Shown piece by piece: positions 16,166-25,346 of a stretch of 64,000 nt of DNA (positions are counted from its first letter, which is position 1; each line of letters begins with the position of its first letter). The stretch is taken from assembly GCF_900637845.1 (NCBI RefSeq), contig NZ_LR134439.1, forward strand, positions 1,240,001-1,304,000, read 5' to 3'. A program made the position numbers and the translations under genes. The stretch comes from Erysipelothrix rhusiopathiae (GTDB taxonomy: Bacteria > Bacillota_I > Bacilli_A > Erysipelotrichales > Erysipelotrichaceae). Below the pieces are notes generated by a model, which did not search any database, had not been told where the DNA came from, and was given only the letters and a program-made list of their open reading frames with translations.

Positions 16166-17797
16166 ATGTTTAAAACATTTTTAGCTACAGTATTACTTCT
16201 TAGTGGTATTGGGCAAAATCCACAAATAAATAAGCAACCCATTGCGGATAAGATTCCTCCTACATCACGTCGTGTTGCGGTGACGCAAGATGATGCGGAA
16301 GTTGCGAAAGATCCTATAAAAATTAAACAGGCTAAATATGAGTTGTATGAAAATTCAAGCATGCAAATTGATTACACCTTGGAAGGTTTAAGTAAACAAG
16401 CGACGGTATCATTCAAAAGTGAAAATCCGGATATCGTAAGTGTATCCGAAAAAGGTTTGATTACTGCAATCACAAAAGGATCATCCATCATTACAATTGT
16501 GGCGGTAGATGGGGAAGAAATCTACACAAAGGAAATCAGTGTTAAGGTTAGTGTTCTTGATGGAACCATTAATTTTAAAAATGAAGACGTGTATATTAAC
16601 CGTGGTTTTGAATATGAACTGGAATATACCTTAAGTAATGATGCTATGAAAGATAAGAGTATCATTTGGTCATCCGATAATACGGCGGTGGCGGATGTTG
16701 TGAATGGAAAAGTTACGGCAAAGTCAGCGGGTACGACAACCATTACAGCGCGTATTGGAACGATTACATCAAGTGTAAAAGTTACAGTCACAATTCCCTT
16801 ACGTGATATCGAGTTTAATCCGTCCAATCTAACGATTGTTTTAGAAGATGAAGTCTCAATACCGGATCTTATTTTTGTGCCTTACGATACCACTACTTCA
16901 CGTAATGCAAGTTATGTTTCGGAAGACAATGGCATCGTTGAAGTTGTGGAAGATCGTCTTGTAGCGAAAAAAATCGGTAAAACAAAAGTTACAGCAACAA
17001 TCGGTGAACACCAGGCTGAGTTAGAAGTAACGGTAAAGTCAAAGCAAACAGAATCGGGTGCTGATATTATCAAATTAAAAGTTGATAAAGAAGAAGGCGA
17101 TCGCCTTGTTCTTGTTACGGATAATTTAAGTAAAGCTGATAATCAAAAATATGCCTTAACTTTACCGGATAAAATCTTAACCAAGTTTATTGAAGCGCGT
17201 GATCATTCAGAAGTGATTCTTGTTCTTGATGATGTATTATTAGAAAAAGATATGACGAATTTGGAATCGTTTATTGTTCCTGAAACGGTAATGAGTGCAT
17301 TAACGGATAAAACCTTATCCATTCACTTAGTAGATAAGCGCAATGTTCCGTTAATTATTTATAATTTCCAAGGTGCTTATCCTCATGATGTGGATTTACG
17401 ATTCAAAATCATGCAGATTACGGAGCGTTCACCCCTATATGAACAATTATCAGGACGTGCATTTGAATTGGTATTTGCGAATCAAGCACAATTTGGTGAA
17501 GGTACAACTGTAGAATTATCTGCGAAATTAATTGAGTCAACGTTTTCTCAAATGCATTTTATTTATGAGCGAACCAATGAAAGTGACTTAGAGTTTACCA
17601 ATCAAGAAGTATCGGTATCTAATGAAGACCGACTTAAATTTTTAGTTACCAATAATGATTACGTGATTACGTTTAATAAACTTGCGAAAACAGATGACCA
17701 TTTTATCATCATCTCTTTATTAATCATCGTACTCACGATTGTTGGAGGAAGTGGTTTTTTCTATTTTAATAAGTACAAGAAAAAGAAAAAACTATGA
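16166..17797 (+). CDS. Surface protein with bacterial Ig-like (Big_2) domains
   Basis: 543-residue exported, membrane-anchored protein. The start is ATG 16166, seven bases after AGGAGG, giving a signal peptide MFKTFLATVLLLSGIGQ. Two to three Big_2-like domains follow (about residues 55-300), each ending in the typical GxAxITA or GKTKVTATIG strand pattern. A longer unassigned region (about 310-500) has no domain I recognise. A C-terminal membrane helix (about 510-535) is followed by KYKKKKKL, which keeps it in the membrane with the bulk outside. No LPXTG motif. It is inserted between recJ and apt, which are adjacent in Bacillus. Role unknown; adhesion or wall interaction is inference. Confidence 0.75.
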   Translation: MFKTFLATVLLLSGIGQNPQINKQPIADKIPPTSRRVAVTQDDAEVAKDPIKIKQAKYELYENSSMQIDYTLEGLSKQATVSFKSENPDIVSVSEKGLITAITKGSSIITIVAVDGEEIYTKEISVKVSVLDGTINFKNEDVYINRGFEYELEYTLSNDAMKDKSIIWSSDNTAVADVVNGKVTAKSAGTTTITARIGTITSSVKVTVTIPLRDIEFNPSNLTIVLEDEVSIPDLIFVPYDTTTSRNASYVSEDNGIVEVVEDRLVAKKIGKTKVTATIGEHQAELEVTVKSKQTESGADIIKLKVDKEEGDRLVLVTDNLSKADNQKYALTLPDKILTKFIEARDHSEVILVLDDVLLEKDMTNLESFIVPETVMSALTDKTLSIHLVDKRNVPLIIYNFQGAYPHDVDLRFKIMQITERSPLYEQLSGRAFELVFANQAQFGEGTTVELSAKLIESTFSQMHFIYERTNESDLEFTNQEVSVSNEDRLKFLVTNNDYVITFNKLAKTDDHFIIISLLIIVLTIVGGSGFFYFNKYKKKKKL

Positions 17798-17827
17798 TAT
17801 AATAATGATTGTACTTTGGAGGATGTT

Positions 17828-18340
17828 ATGGATTTAAAAAACTATATTGCAACAATTGATGATTTCCCTAAAGAAGGCATCAAGTTTCGAGATATTACCC
17901 CTTTAATGGCAGATGGCGAAGCGTTTGCGGAAGCAACTCGACTTTTTGAAGGATTTGCCCGTAAGGTGGGTGCAGATGTTATTGTGGGACCTGAATCCCG
18001 AGGATTTATTTTTGGATGTCCCGTAGCATATGCAATGAATATTGGCTTTGTTCCTGTTCGTAAACCAGGTAAACTACCACGTGAAACGGTAAGTTACAAA
18101 TACGATCTCGAATATGGATCCAATGAGCTTCATATCCATAAAGACGGTGTTAAACCGGGTCAAAAGGTTCTCATTATTGATGACCTACTTGCAACAGGTG
18201 GAACCGTTGAAGCTTCAGTAGCACTCATTGAAGAATTAGGTGCTGAAGTTGTAGGATGTGGATTCCTAATCGAACTTGAAGATTTAAATGGCCGCGATAA
18301 ACTTGAGGGCTATGAAGTCTTTACAATTATGCAATACTAA
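17828..18340 (+). CDS. apt: Adenine phosphoribosyltransferase
   Basis: Salvages adenine plus PRPP to AMP in the cytoplasm. 170 residues, typical. Motifs: [15 protein letters not shown] at the N-terminus, [10 protein letters not shown], the flexible loop with [10 protein letters not shown], and the PRPP-binding [12 protein letters not shown] (about residue 116). The ATG at 17828 follows GGAGGATGTT. A terminator separates it from rel, although apt and rel are neighbours in many Firmicutes. Confidence 0.97.
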   Translation: MDLKNYIATIDDFPKEGIKFRDITPLMADGEAFAEATRLFEGFARKVGADVIVGPESRGFIFGCPVAYAMNIGFVPVRKPGKLPRETVSYKYDLEYGSNELHIHKDGVKPGQKVLIIDDLLATGGTVEASVALIEELGAEVVGCGFLIELEDLNGRDKLEGYEVFTIMQY

Positions 18341-18365
18341 GAACGAAGATCCCTTCGTTCTTTTC
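18341..18365 (+). terminator. Terminator after apt
   Basis: Stem GAACGAAG / CTTCGTTC with loop ATCC, then TTTTCTC. The T run is interrupted, so read-through to rel is plausible. Confidence 0.7.
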
Positions 18366-18384
18366 TCAAATTTGGAGGTAGCCG

Positions 18385-20583
18385 ATGAGACAATTTCAAG
18401 ATATAAGTTTTGATATGATACTCGAAGAGACGTCAAAATATATTACATCACCTGAAAACATTGAATTAATTACGCATGCATACGAGTTTGCGGAAGCGAA
18501 GCATTCAGGTCAATATCGTAAAAGTGGTGAACCGTATATTGTTCATATTTTACACGTGGGCTATATTCTCTCAAATTTAGGCATGTCTCCAACCACAATT
18601 TCTGCAGGGCTTTTGCATGATGTTATTGAGGACTGTGATGTAAGTAAAGAAGAACTTGCGGAAGAGTTTAATCAAGAAATCGCAACACTTGTGGAAAGTG
18701 TTACAAAAATTGGTAATATTGAATTTAAAGATGAAAAAGAGTATCTTGCTGCCAATCATCGTAAAATCTTTATTGCGATGGCAAAAGATGTTCGGGTTAT
18801 TTTTATTAAACTGGTAGACCGTCTTCATAATATGCGAACACTTCAATACCATAACCCCGAGAAGCAAAAAAAGATTGCGGCAGAGACATTGGATGTCTAT
18901 GCACCGATTGCCCATCGATTGGGTCTTGGGGAAATTAAAAATGAACTTGAAGATTTAAGTTTTAGTTACCTTCACCGTGATAAATATTATGAAATTGCCC
19001 GTCTTGTGGATGATCGTAAAGCTGAGCGTGATGCTCAAGTTACACGTATGATTGAAGATATTGCAGAGTTATTACTTGAAAATAATATTCGTTTTAATAT
19101 TTTTGGTCGTTCCAAGCACCTTTACTCTATCTATAAAAAAATGACGACAAAGCATAAGCGATTTGATGAAATTTTAGATTTGCTTGCGATTCGTATTATT
19201 ACGGAGACCGAGTTAAATTGTTATGAAATTTTAGGTCATATTCATGCGAACTACCGTCCCATTCCTGGACGTTTAAAAGACTATATTGCAATGCCGAAGA
19301 TGAATATGTACCAATCCCTTCACACCACAATCGTTGGTGACGAAGGTGCTATTTTTGAAGTTCAAATTCGAACGAAACAAATGGATGAAATCGCAGAGCG
19401 TGGGGTCGCAGCGCATTGGCGATATAAAGAAGGCAATACCAATCAAGAAGCAAATCAAAAAGAAATTGAAGACCGACTCTCATGGTTTAGAGATATCAAC
19501 ATTCTTACCGAGGGCGTCGATGAAAATGCTCAGGATTATATGAATGTTCTTCAAAAAGATATTTTTGAAGCAAATGTTTATGTTATGACTCCGAAAGGAC
19601 GCGTTATTGGTCTTCCTAATGGTGCGACCCCGATTGATTTTGCGTATCGAGTTCATACTGAAGTCGGTCATCAAACGGTTGGTGCTATCGTTAATGGTAC
19701 ATTAGTACCTTTGAATACTCCGCTTAAAACTGGAGATGTTGTTCAAGTGAAGACATCAAAACAATCGACTCCAAGTGAAGACTGGCTTAAAGTAGTCCAA
19801 ACAACCCATGCACGCAACAAAATTCGTAATTTCCTTCTGAAACAACAGATGGATAATCGTAAAGAAATTGTCGATAAAGGCGAAACGATGTTTAAGGATG
19901 AGTGTAAACGTCGTGGTATTGATGAGAAAGAATTAAAAGCGTCCAAACGCTTTGAACATGTTTACAGTCAATTTTCGGTGAATTCATTTGATGATTTAAT
20001 GTATGCGATTGCGTCAAAATCCTTGTCATTTCCCGCTCTTTTTGAAAGATTAGATCTTAATAAAAACTTTAATGACGAAAACAGTAAGGTTGAAAAAGTT
20101 GTGGCCCGTAGTGCGACCCAACAAAGTAAGTCAACCAGTAAGTCGGGTGTGAGTGTATCGGGAATTGATTCGATGATGATTGGCTTGAGTAATTGTTGTA
20201 ATCCTGTTTATGGCGATGAAATTGTAGGTTATGTTACTAAAGGTAGTGGTGTTAAGGTCCATCGAAAGGACTGTCCAAACATTGCACATGAAACCGCACG
20301 TTTGATTGAAGTTCAATGGGAAGAAAATCACGAGCAAGGGGAGTATGAAGCCGTGCTTCAAATTCTTTCCACAGATCGTAATTTCTTACTTACCGATATC
20401 ATCACGATTGCTTCACAACTCAAAGTGCGACTGAATGCTGTCAATTCAGAAATCAACGAAGATCGAATTCATGCTACGACGACCATGCGTGCAGTTGTTC
20501 GTGATGCAGATCATTTAAAAACATTGATTGCGAATTTACGAAAAGTTGATAGTGTTATTCGTGTTGATCGCATCACATTGTAA
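18385..20583 (+). CDS. rel: Bifunctional (p)ppGpp synthetase/hydrolase Rel
   Basis: Stringent-response enzyme that makes (p)ppGpp from GTP/GDP plus ATP and also degrades it. Domain order over 732 residues: HD hydrolase (about 20-200; YIVHILHVG, LLHDVIEDC and DRLHNMRT give the metal-binding set), synthetase (about 240-370; FGRSKHLYSIYKKM, YIAMPKMNMYQSLHTT, EVQIRT), TGS (about 395-460; VYVMTPKGRVIGLPNGATPIDFAY), a helical/zinc-finger region with LSNCCNPVYGDEIVGYVT (about 605) and C-terminal ACT (about 660-732). Both catalytic halves look intact, so it is a long Rel rather than a small alarmone synthetase. SD is GGAGG. Confidence 0.97.
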   Translation: MRQFQDISFDMILEETSKYITSPENIELITHAYEFAEAKHSGQYRKSGEPYIVHILHVGYILSNLGMSPTTISAGLLHDVIEDCDVSKEELAEEFNQEIATLVESVTKIGNIEFKDEKEYLAANHRKIFIAMAKDVRVIFIKLVDRLHNMRTLQYHNPEKQKKIAAETLDVYAPIAHRLGLGEIKNELEDLSFSYLHRDKYYEIARLVDDRKAERDAQVTRMIEDIAELLLENNIRFNIFGRSKHLYSIYKKMTTKHKRFDEILDLLAIRIITETELNCYEILGHIHANYRPIPGRLKDYIAMPKMNMYQSLHTTIVGDEGAIFEVQIRTKQMDEIAERGVAAHWRYKEGNTNQEANQKEIEDRLSWFRDINILTEGVDENAQDYMNVLQKDIFEANVYVMTPKGRVIGLPNGATPIDFAYRVHTEVGHQTVGAIVNGTLVPLNTPLKTGDVVQVKTSKQSTPSEDWLKVVQTTHARNKIRNFLLKQQMDNRKEIVDKGETMFKDECKRRGIDEKELKASKRFEHVYSQFSVNSFDDLMYAIASKSLSFPALFERLDLNKNFNDENSKVEKVVARSATQQSKSTSKSGVSVSGIDSMMIGLSNCCNPVYGDEIVGYVTKGSGVKVHRKDCPNIAHETARLIEVQWEENHEQGEYEAVLQILSTDRNFLLTDIITIASQLKVRLNAVNSEINEDRIHATTTMRAVVRDADHLKTLIANLRKVDSVIRVDRITL

Positions 20584-20639
20584 TTGCATCTAATGTGTGA
20601 TTGTGTTAAAGTAATATCATATTCAATGATCATGATTAA

Positions 20640-20815
20640 ATTCTGGTTTGATTGTAGAGAAATGCTGGTTGGTGAAAAGCATATCAATAAAGGAATGGGA
20701 CACATGGGAGATACAATTTTGAATCAGTAGAAATTGTCGTGACTCGCGTTAAGAGATTAAGTAAAAAACAAAGGTGGTACCACGCGATTTGCGTCCTTGG
20801 TAGCACCTTTTTATA
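20640..20815 (+). promoter_or_regulatory. T-box leader of hisS-aspS
   Basis: Contains the T-box core AAAGGTGGTACCACG (20770-20784), which would bind the free acceptor end of uncharged tRNA, followed by an intrinsic terminator: AAGGTG-G-TACCA pairs with TGGTA-G-CACCTT and then a T run (20771-20812). Stem I includes the apical stem ATGCT / AGCAT (20662-20682). A likely specifier is CAC (His) in GGGACACATGG (20697-20707); GAC (Asp) overlaps it by two bases. Low histidyl-tRNA charging should let transcription continue into hisS-aspS. Confidence 0.85.
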
Positions 20816-20834
20816 TACTAGAGGAGGTAGAATT

Positions 20835-22115
20835 ATGTCAGAAAATTATCGCGCACCTCGCGGTACACAAGATGTTTTTGGAGCAGAGGCTAAAAAATGG
20901 CAACACATTGAGCGCATCGCTCGGGAGATGTGTGATCGATATCATATCACTGAAATGCGTACACCAGTTTTTGAACATACACATGTATTTGCGCGTGGAA
21001 ATGATGGTAGTGATGTCGTCAATAAAGAAATGTATACGTTTGAAGATCGCGGAAATCGATCACTGACCCTTAAACCGGAGGGAACTGCAGGTTTAGTTCG
21101 TAGTTTTGTAGAACATAAACTTTACGCAACAGGAGGCGCTTTGCAACGTTACTTCTACATTGCACCAAACTTCCGCTATGAAAGACCTCAAGCTGGACGT
21201 TTGCGTATATTCCACCAATTTGGTGTTGAATTTCTTGGAGAAGCAAACCCATATATCGATATTGAATCAATGCTTGTCGGTATCAATATTTTAAAAGAAG
21301 TTGGAATCACACAATTTAAATTAGTAGTCAATACATTGGGTGATCAAGAATCTCAGGATGCTTATAAAAAAGCCTTACGTGATCATTTTGCAGGTCATCT
21401 CGATACGATGTGTGCGGATTGTCAACGTCGTTATGAACAAAACCCTTTACGAATGTTGGATTGTAAAGTAGATCAAGAACATGAAGCGATGAAAACCGCT
21501 CCAATTAATCATGACTATTTAAACGATGCTTCACGAGAATACTTTGAAGAATTAAAACGAACGCTTGATGAACAAGGGATTGCTTATGAAATTGATTCAC
21601 GATTGGTACGTGGTTTGGATTATTACCACCACACAGTCTATGAACTTATTTCTACAGATCCTAAAGCGGCATCTCAGTCAACAATTTTCGCAGGTGGACG
21701 ATACAGTAAGCTTGTAGAATATTTTGGGGGGCCTTCAGTAGATGCAATTGGATTTGCGATGGGTCTTGAACGCCTTCTACTCTATGCAGATTTAGCGGGT
21801 GTCGAATTTGATACCGAAGATCGTATTGATGTATTTGGAATGCCTTTAGGACATGAAGCAAATGGCTCAATGTTTAAAATGATCGAAACCTTGCGTGAAG
21901 CAGGTTATGATGCGGATATGGATTACTACAACAAATCCATGAAAGCACAATTTAAGCAAGTTGATCGCTTTAATGCGAAGATTGCGATGATTTGTGGTAG
22001 TGATGAAGTTGCGGAAAATGTCGTAACTTTAAAAAATATTGAAACACAAGAACAATGTCGTGTGGCACACGACGATGTCGTGGAACAGGTTAGAATGTGG
22101 ATTGGAGCTAAATAA
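20835..22115 (+). CDS. hisS: Histidyl-tRNA synthetase
   Basis: Class II aminoacyl-tRNA synthetase, 426 residues. Start ATG 20835 after GAGGAGG, giving MSENYRAPRGTQDVFG, the standard HisRS N-terminus; longer in-frame starts lie in the T-box and are rejected. Motif 1 around FEHTHVFARGNDGSD, motif 2 YIAPNFRYERPQAGRLRIFHQFGVE, the histidine-specific signature LVRGLDYYHHTVYE, and motif 3 AIGFAMGLERLLLY. The C-terminal anticodon-binding domain spans about 330-426. The stop overlaps the aspS start by one base. Confidence 0.97.
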   Translation: MSENYRAPRGTQDVFGAEAKKWQHIERIAREMCDRYHITEMRTPVFEHTHVFARGNDGSDVVNKEMYTFEDRGNRSLTLKPEGTAGLVRSFVEHKLYATGGALQRYFYIAPNFRYERPQAGRLRIFHQFGVEFLGEANPYIDIESMLVGINILKEVGITQFKLVVNTLGDQESQDAYKKALRDHFAGHLDTMCADCQRRYEQNPLRMLDCKVDQEHEAMKTAPINHDYLNDASREYFEELKRTLDEQGIAYEIDSRLVRGLDYYHHTVYELISTDPKAASQSTIFAGGRYSKLVEYFGGPSVDAIGFAMGLERLLLYADLAGVEFDTEDRIDVFGMPLGHEANGSMFKMIETLREAGYDADMDYYNKSMKAQFKQVDRFNAKIAMICGSDEVAENVVTLKNIETQEQCRVAHDDVVEQVRMWIGAK

Positions 22116-23866
22116 TGGAAAGAACACATCATAATGGAATGTTAAGAATTGAGCATGTTGGAGAACATGTGGAACTGGTTGGTTGGGTTGCGAAGCGTCG
22201 TAACTTTGGTTCAATTAATTTTATTGATTTAAGAGACCGAAGCGGTTTGGTTCAGTTAGTTGTGAATCATGATGAATATCCAATTGTTCAAGAATTAAAA
22301 AATGAATTTGTTATTTCGGTAAGTGGTACCGTTCGTGAACGTCAGGATAAAAACCCTAAAATGGATACTGGCGATATTGAAATCGAAGTAACTGAAGTTA
22401 AGATTATCAATAAAGCAGCACAAACACCGATGATTATTGCGGATGAAACGGATGCATTGGAAGAAACACGTCTCAAGTATCGTTATCTTGATTTACGTCG
22501 TCCGGTAATGCAAAATAAACTGATTACCCGTGCACGAATTGTTACAGAGATGCGTCGTACTCTTGATGAGATGGGATTTATTGATGTCGAAACACCAATG
22601 CTTACAAAATCAACACCTGAAGGGGCTCGTGAATACCTTGTCCCATCCCGTGTTCATGAAGGTGAGTTTTATGCGCTTGCACAATCACCACAAATCTTCA
22701 AACAATTACTTATGATTGGTGGTCTTGAGCGTTACTATCAAGTTGCTCGTTGTTTCCGTGATGAAGATTTACGTGCTGACCGTCAGTTAGACTTTACTCA
22801 AGTTGATATTGAAGCATCCTTTTTGGATCAACAACAATTCATGAGTCTCGTGGAAGAAGTTGTCGATAATGTTATGGTCAATGTCTTAAGTCTTGAAAAA
22901 CCACGCATTCCTCAAATTCGTTTCGAAGATGCATTGAATGTTTATGGTTCTGATAAACCAGATATGCGTTTTGAAATGTACTTACAAGATTTTAACCGTA
23001 TCTTTATGCTTAGCGAATTTAAAGTGTTCAGTGATACCCTTAAAGAGGGTGGTGTCTTGAAAGGTCTTGTACTTAAAGGACAAGCAGAATCAATGACTCG
23101 TAAAGTTATGGACAAATATACTGATCTTGTAAAGAAAAATGGATTAAAAGGCTTGGTAGTCTTGAAAGTTGAAGAAGATGGTTTCGCCGGTGGTGCAGCT
23201 AAATTTATCGATGAACAAGAACGCCTTCAAATGATTCAAGAATATGAATTAGAAGTCGGTGATGTTGTGTTTATTGGTAGTGGTATGTGGGAAAACACAT
23301 GTACTGCAGTTGGTGCATTACGCCTTCAACTTGCGAAAGATTACAATCTCATTCCTGAAAACACCTTTGCTTATTGCTGGGTCGTGGATTTCCCAATGTT
23401 TGAAATGGATGAAGATGTTATTATTGCGCGTCATCACCCGTTTACAGCACCGCGTGAAGAGGATGAGGCACTTCTGAATACAGATCCACTCAAAGTCATT
23501 GCGCAAGCTTATGACCTTGTATTAAATGGATTTGAAATTGCTGGTGGTTCAATGCGTATTTACCGTCAAGAATTACAACAACAAATGTTTGAAATTATTG
23601 GTTTTACACCGGAACAAATTAAAAAACGTTTTGGTTTCTTTGTGGATGCCTTTAAATACGGTACACCACCCCATGGCGGTATTGCATTTGGATTGGATCG
23701 ATTTGCAATGGCTTTAACACATTCCGATACAATTCGTGATGTTATTGCATTTCCTAAAAATGCATCAGCACGTTGCCCATTAACCAATGCACCTTCACCG
23801 GCTGTTGATAAACAACTTGAAGAATTGCATCTAGAAATCGTCCATAAGAAAAAAGACTCAGAATAA
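22115..23866 (+). CDS. aspS: Aspartyl-tRNA synthetase
   Basis: Class IIb synthetase of 583 residues, normal bacterial length. N-terminal OB-fold anticodon domain (about 15-100, VELVGWVAKRRNFGSINFIDLRDRSGL), class II core with motif 2 QVARCFRDEDLRADRQLDFTQVD and motif 3 GIAFGLDRFAMAL, plus the bacterial GAD insertion (about 280-420). Translationally coupled to hisS (TAATG). Co-regulated by the upstream T-box, which is a common arrangement in Firmicutes. Whether it is discriminating or also charges tRNA-Asn cannot be judged here. Confidence 0.97.
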   Translation: MERTHHNGMLRIEHVGEHVELVGWVAKRRNFGSINFIDLRDRSGLVQLVVNHDEYPIVQELKNEFVISVSGTVRERQDKNPKMDTGDIEIEVTEVKIINKAAQTPMIIADETDALEETRLKYRYLDLRRPVMQNKLITRARIVTEMRRTLDEMGFIDVETPMLTKSTPEGAREYLVPSRVHEGEFYALAQSPQIFKQLLMIGGLERYYQVARCFRDEDLRADRQLDFTQVDIEASFLDQQQFMSLVEEVVDNVMVNVLSLEKPRIPQIRFEDALNVYGSDKPDMRFEMYLQDFNRIFMLSEFKVFSDTLKEGGVLKGLVLKGQAESMTRKVMDKYTDLVKKNGLKGLVVLKVEEDGFAGGAAKFIDEQERLQMIQEYELEVGDVVFIGSGMWENTCTAVGALRLQLAKDYNLIPENTFAYCWVVDFPMFEMDEDVIIARHHPFTAPREEDEALLNTDPLKVIAQAYDLVLNGFEIAGGSMRIYRQELQQQMFEIIGFTPEQIKKRFGFFVDAFKYGTPPHGGIAFGLDRFAMALTHSDTIRDVIAFPKNASARCPLTNAPSPAVDKQLEELHLEIVHKKKDSE

Positions 23867-23870
23867 TTTA

Positions 23871-23894
23871 AAAGCACCTTCGGGTGCTTTTTTT
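23871..23894 (+). terminator. Terminator after aspS
   Basis: Stem AAAGCACC-TTCG-GGTGCTTT with a UUCG tetraloop, followed by seven or more T residues. Confidence 0.95.
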
Positions 23895-24023
23895 GTGTAT
23901 TTATAATTTGAAGAATTATATTTAAAATAAGTATAGGCAGAATGGGAAAATAAATGTATAATATGTTGGCTAATAATTCACGCTTTGTGGACTTTGTTTC
24001 CGGAGCTGTTATTGAGTATTTCA

Positions 24024-24052
24024 TTGACATGTTGATATGACCGTGATATACT
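24024..24052 (+). promoter_or_regulatory. Promoter of the infC-rpmI-rplT operon
   Basis: TTGACA (24024-24029), 17-base spacer, TATACT (24047-24052). It gives a leader of about 145 bases before infC. The 120 bases before it (23895-24023) are AT-rich and I see nothing else in them. Confidence 0.85.
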
Positions 24053-24058
24053 TACCAA

Positions 24059-24202
24059 GCAATAAGAAAGCAGAAGCACACTTCTCACCTGATGATTCAT
24101 TCATAGGTAATAAGCTTAGGTCACTATTTATTTATACCTTTGAGTGTGTTTCCTATAATGAGACACATTTTTTATTGTTTACACCACAAGGAGGTGAATT
24201 TT
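24059..24202 (+). promoter_or_regulatory. L20-type attenuator leader of infC-rpmI-rplT
   Basis: Structured leader ending in an intrinsic terminator: TGTGTTTC (24145-24152), loop CTATAAT, GAGACACA (24160-24167), T6. The 5' arm can pair instead with an upstream segment: CACACT (24077-24082) matches AGTGTG (24143-24148), forming an antiterminator. Family knowledge: in Firmicutes the L20 leader senses ribosomal protein bL20 and ends transcription when it is in excess. Assignment to that Rfam family is by position and architecture, not by a covariance search. Confidence 0.65.
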
Positions 24203-24748
24203 ATTAGTAGAAGATATGGAAATGAAAAGCCTAAAGGACCAGAGGATTTAGTGAACGAAGCAATTCGTTTTAAAGAAGTTCTTGTTATTGGACCTAAAGG
24301 TGAACAACTTGGAATCCTTATGCGTCGCGAGGCTTTAGAAAAAGCTTTTGAGCACAATCTTGATTTGCTTTGTGTTGCGCCTAACGGAAACCCACCAGTA
24401 TGTAAAATCGTGGATTACGGTCGCTATCGTTTTGAATTACAAAAGAAAGCGAAAGAAGCGAAGAAACATCAACATGTTACCCAAATTAAACCTCTTCGAT
24501 TATCACCAGTTATTGATCAACATGACTTTGATACAAAGTTACGTCATGCTCGTAAATGGTTAGAAGAAGGAATCAAAGTTAAAGTTGACATGAGATTTAG
24601 AGGACGTCTTATCACTCGTTTAGAGGTTGGACGAAAGACAATGGATAGTTTCATCGAGGAATGCTCAGATTTAGGGTCTGTTGAAAAACGTCCTAAACTC
24701 GAAGGAAATACAATGTCTGTAGTAATATCTCCAAATAAAAAGAAATAG
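24203..24748 (+). CDS. infC: Translation initiation factor IF-3 (ATT start codon)
   Basis: 181-residue IF-3, which keeps the 30S subunit free and proofreads initiation. The only start that fits the strong SD AAGGAGGTG (eight bases before) is ATT at 24203, giving (M)SRRYGNEKPKGPEDLVNEAIRFKEVLVIGPKGEQLG. IF-3 genes are well known for rare AUU starts, which let IF-3 repress its own translation. An ATG at 24140 is far upstream, without an SD, and lies within the leader terminator. N domain about 1-80, lysine-rich linker (ELQKKAKEAKKHQ), C domain about 95-180 with IKVKVDMRFRGR. First gene of infC-rpmI-rplT. Confidence 0.93.
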   Translation: MSRRYGNEKPKGPEDLVNEAIRFKEVLVIGPKGEQLGILMRREALEKAFEHNLDLLCVAPNGNPPVCKIVDYGRYRFELQKKAKEAKKHQHVTQIKPLRLSPVIDQHDFDTKLRHARKWLEEGIKVKVDMRFRGRLITRLEVGRKTMDSFIEECSDLGSVEKRPKLEGNTMSVVISPNKKK

Positions 24749-24769
24749 TTTATAAGAGGAGGGCCAGTT

Positions 24770-24964
24770 ATGCCTAAAATGAAAACAAAACGTACTTTAG
24801 CAAAACGTGTTAAACGTACAGGATCAGGACAATTAAAAAGACAACAAGCTTATGTTTCTCACTTTGCTAGACATAAGACAAATAAACAAAATCGCCAATT
24901 ACGTAAAGCTACATTAGTTTCTAAGAGCGATTACAAACGCATCAAGCATTTGTTACAAGATTAA
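24770..24964 (+). CDS. rpmI: 50S ribosomal protein bL35
   Basis: 64-residue highly basic ribosomal protein. [24 protein letters not shown] is the standard bL35 N-terminus (family KxKTxxxxxKRFKxTGxGKxKR). SD GAGGAGG precedes the ATG. 21 bases after infC and 16 before rplT. Confidence 0.97.
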   Translation: MPKMKTKRTLAKRVKRTGSGQLKRQQAYVSHFARHKTNKQNRQLRKATLVSKSDYKRIKHLLQD

Positions 24965-24980
24965 GGAAGGATGAATTAGT

Positions 24981-25340
24981 ATGCCAAGATCAACAAATTC
25001 AGTAGCGTCACGTGCACGCCGTAAAAGAACATTAAAATTAGCGAAAGGTTACTATGGTTCAAAACATGTACTTTACCGTACAGCTAATGAACAAGTTATG
25101 CGTTCACAACGTTATGCTTACCGTGACCGTAAACAATTAAAACGCGAAATGCGTAAGCTTTGGATCACACGTATTAACGCTGCTGCTCGTCTAAATGACA
25201 TGAGCTACAGCCAATTAATGCATGGTCTACGTTTAGCAAACATCGAAATTAACCGTAAAATGTTATCAGAAATTGCTATCCATGATCCTAAAGGATTTAC
25301 AACTTTAGTAGGAAAAGCTCAAAAAGCTTTAGAAAAATAA
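24981..25340 (+). CDS. rplT: 50S ribosomal protein bL20
   Basis: 119-residue early-assembly protein of the large subunit. N-terminal basic extension [21 protein letters not shown] and globular C-terminal part with [24 protein letters not shown] are canonical. In this operon type bL20 also acts as the feedback regulator through the leader upstream of infC. The stop is six bases before the next gene, so the MarR gene may be part of the same transcript. Confidence 0.97.
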   Translation: MPRSTNSVASRARRKRTLKLAKGYYGSKHVLYRTANEQVMRSQRYAYRDRKQLKREMRKLWITRINAAARLNDMSYSQLMHGLRLANIEINRKMLSEIAIHDPKGFTTLVGKAQKALEK

Positions 25341-25346
25341 TAAATC

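Noticed and set aside
20739-20834. Upstream in-frame start for hisS
   Set aside because: The extra 32 codons coincide with the T-box antiterminator/terminator, which is RNA structure.
24140-24202. ATG at 24140 as the infC start
   Set aside because: It has no SD, lies at the leader terminator, and would add 21 residues absent from IF-3; ATT at 24203 has an ideal SD.
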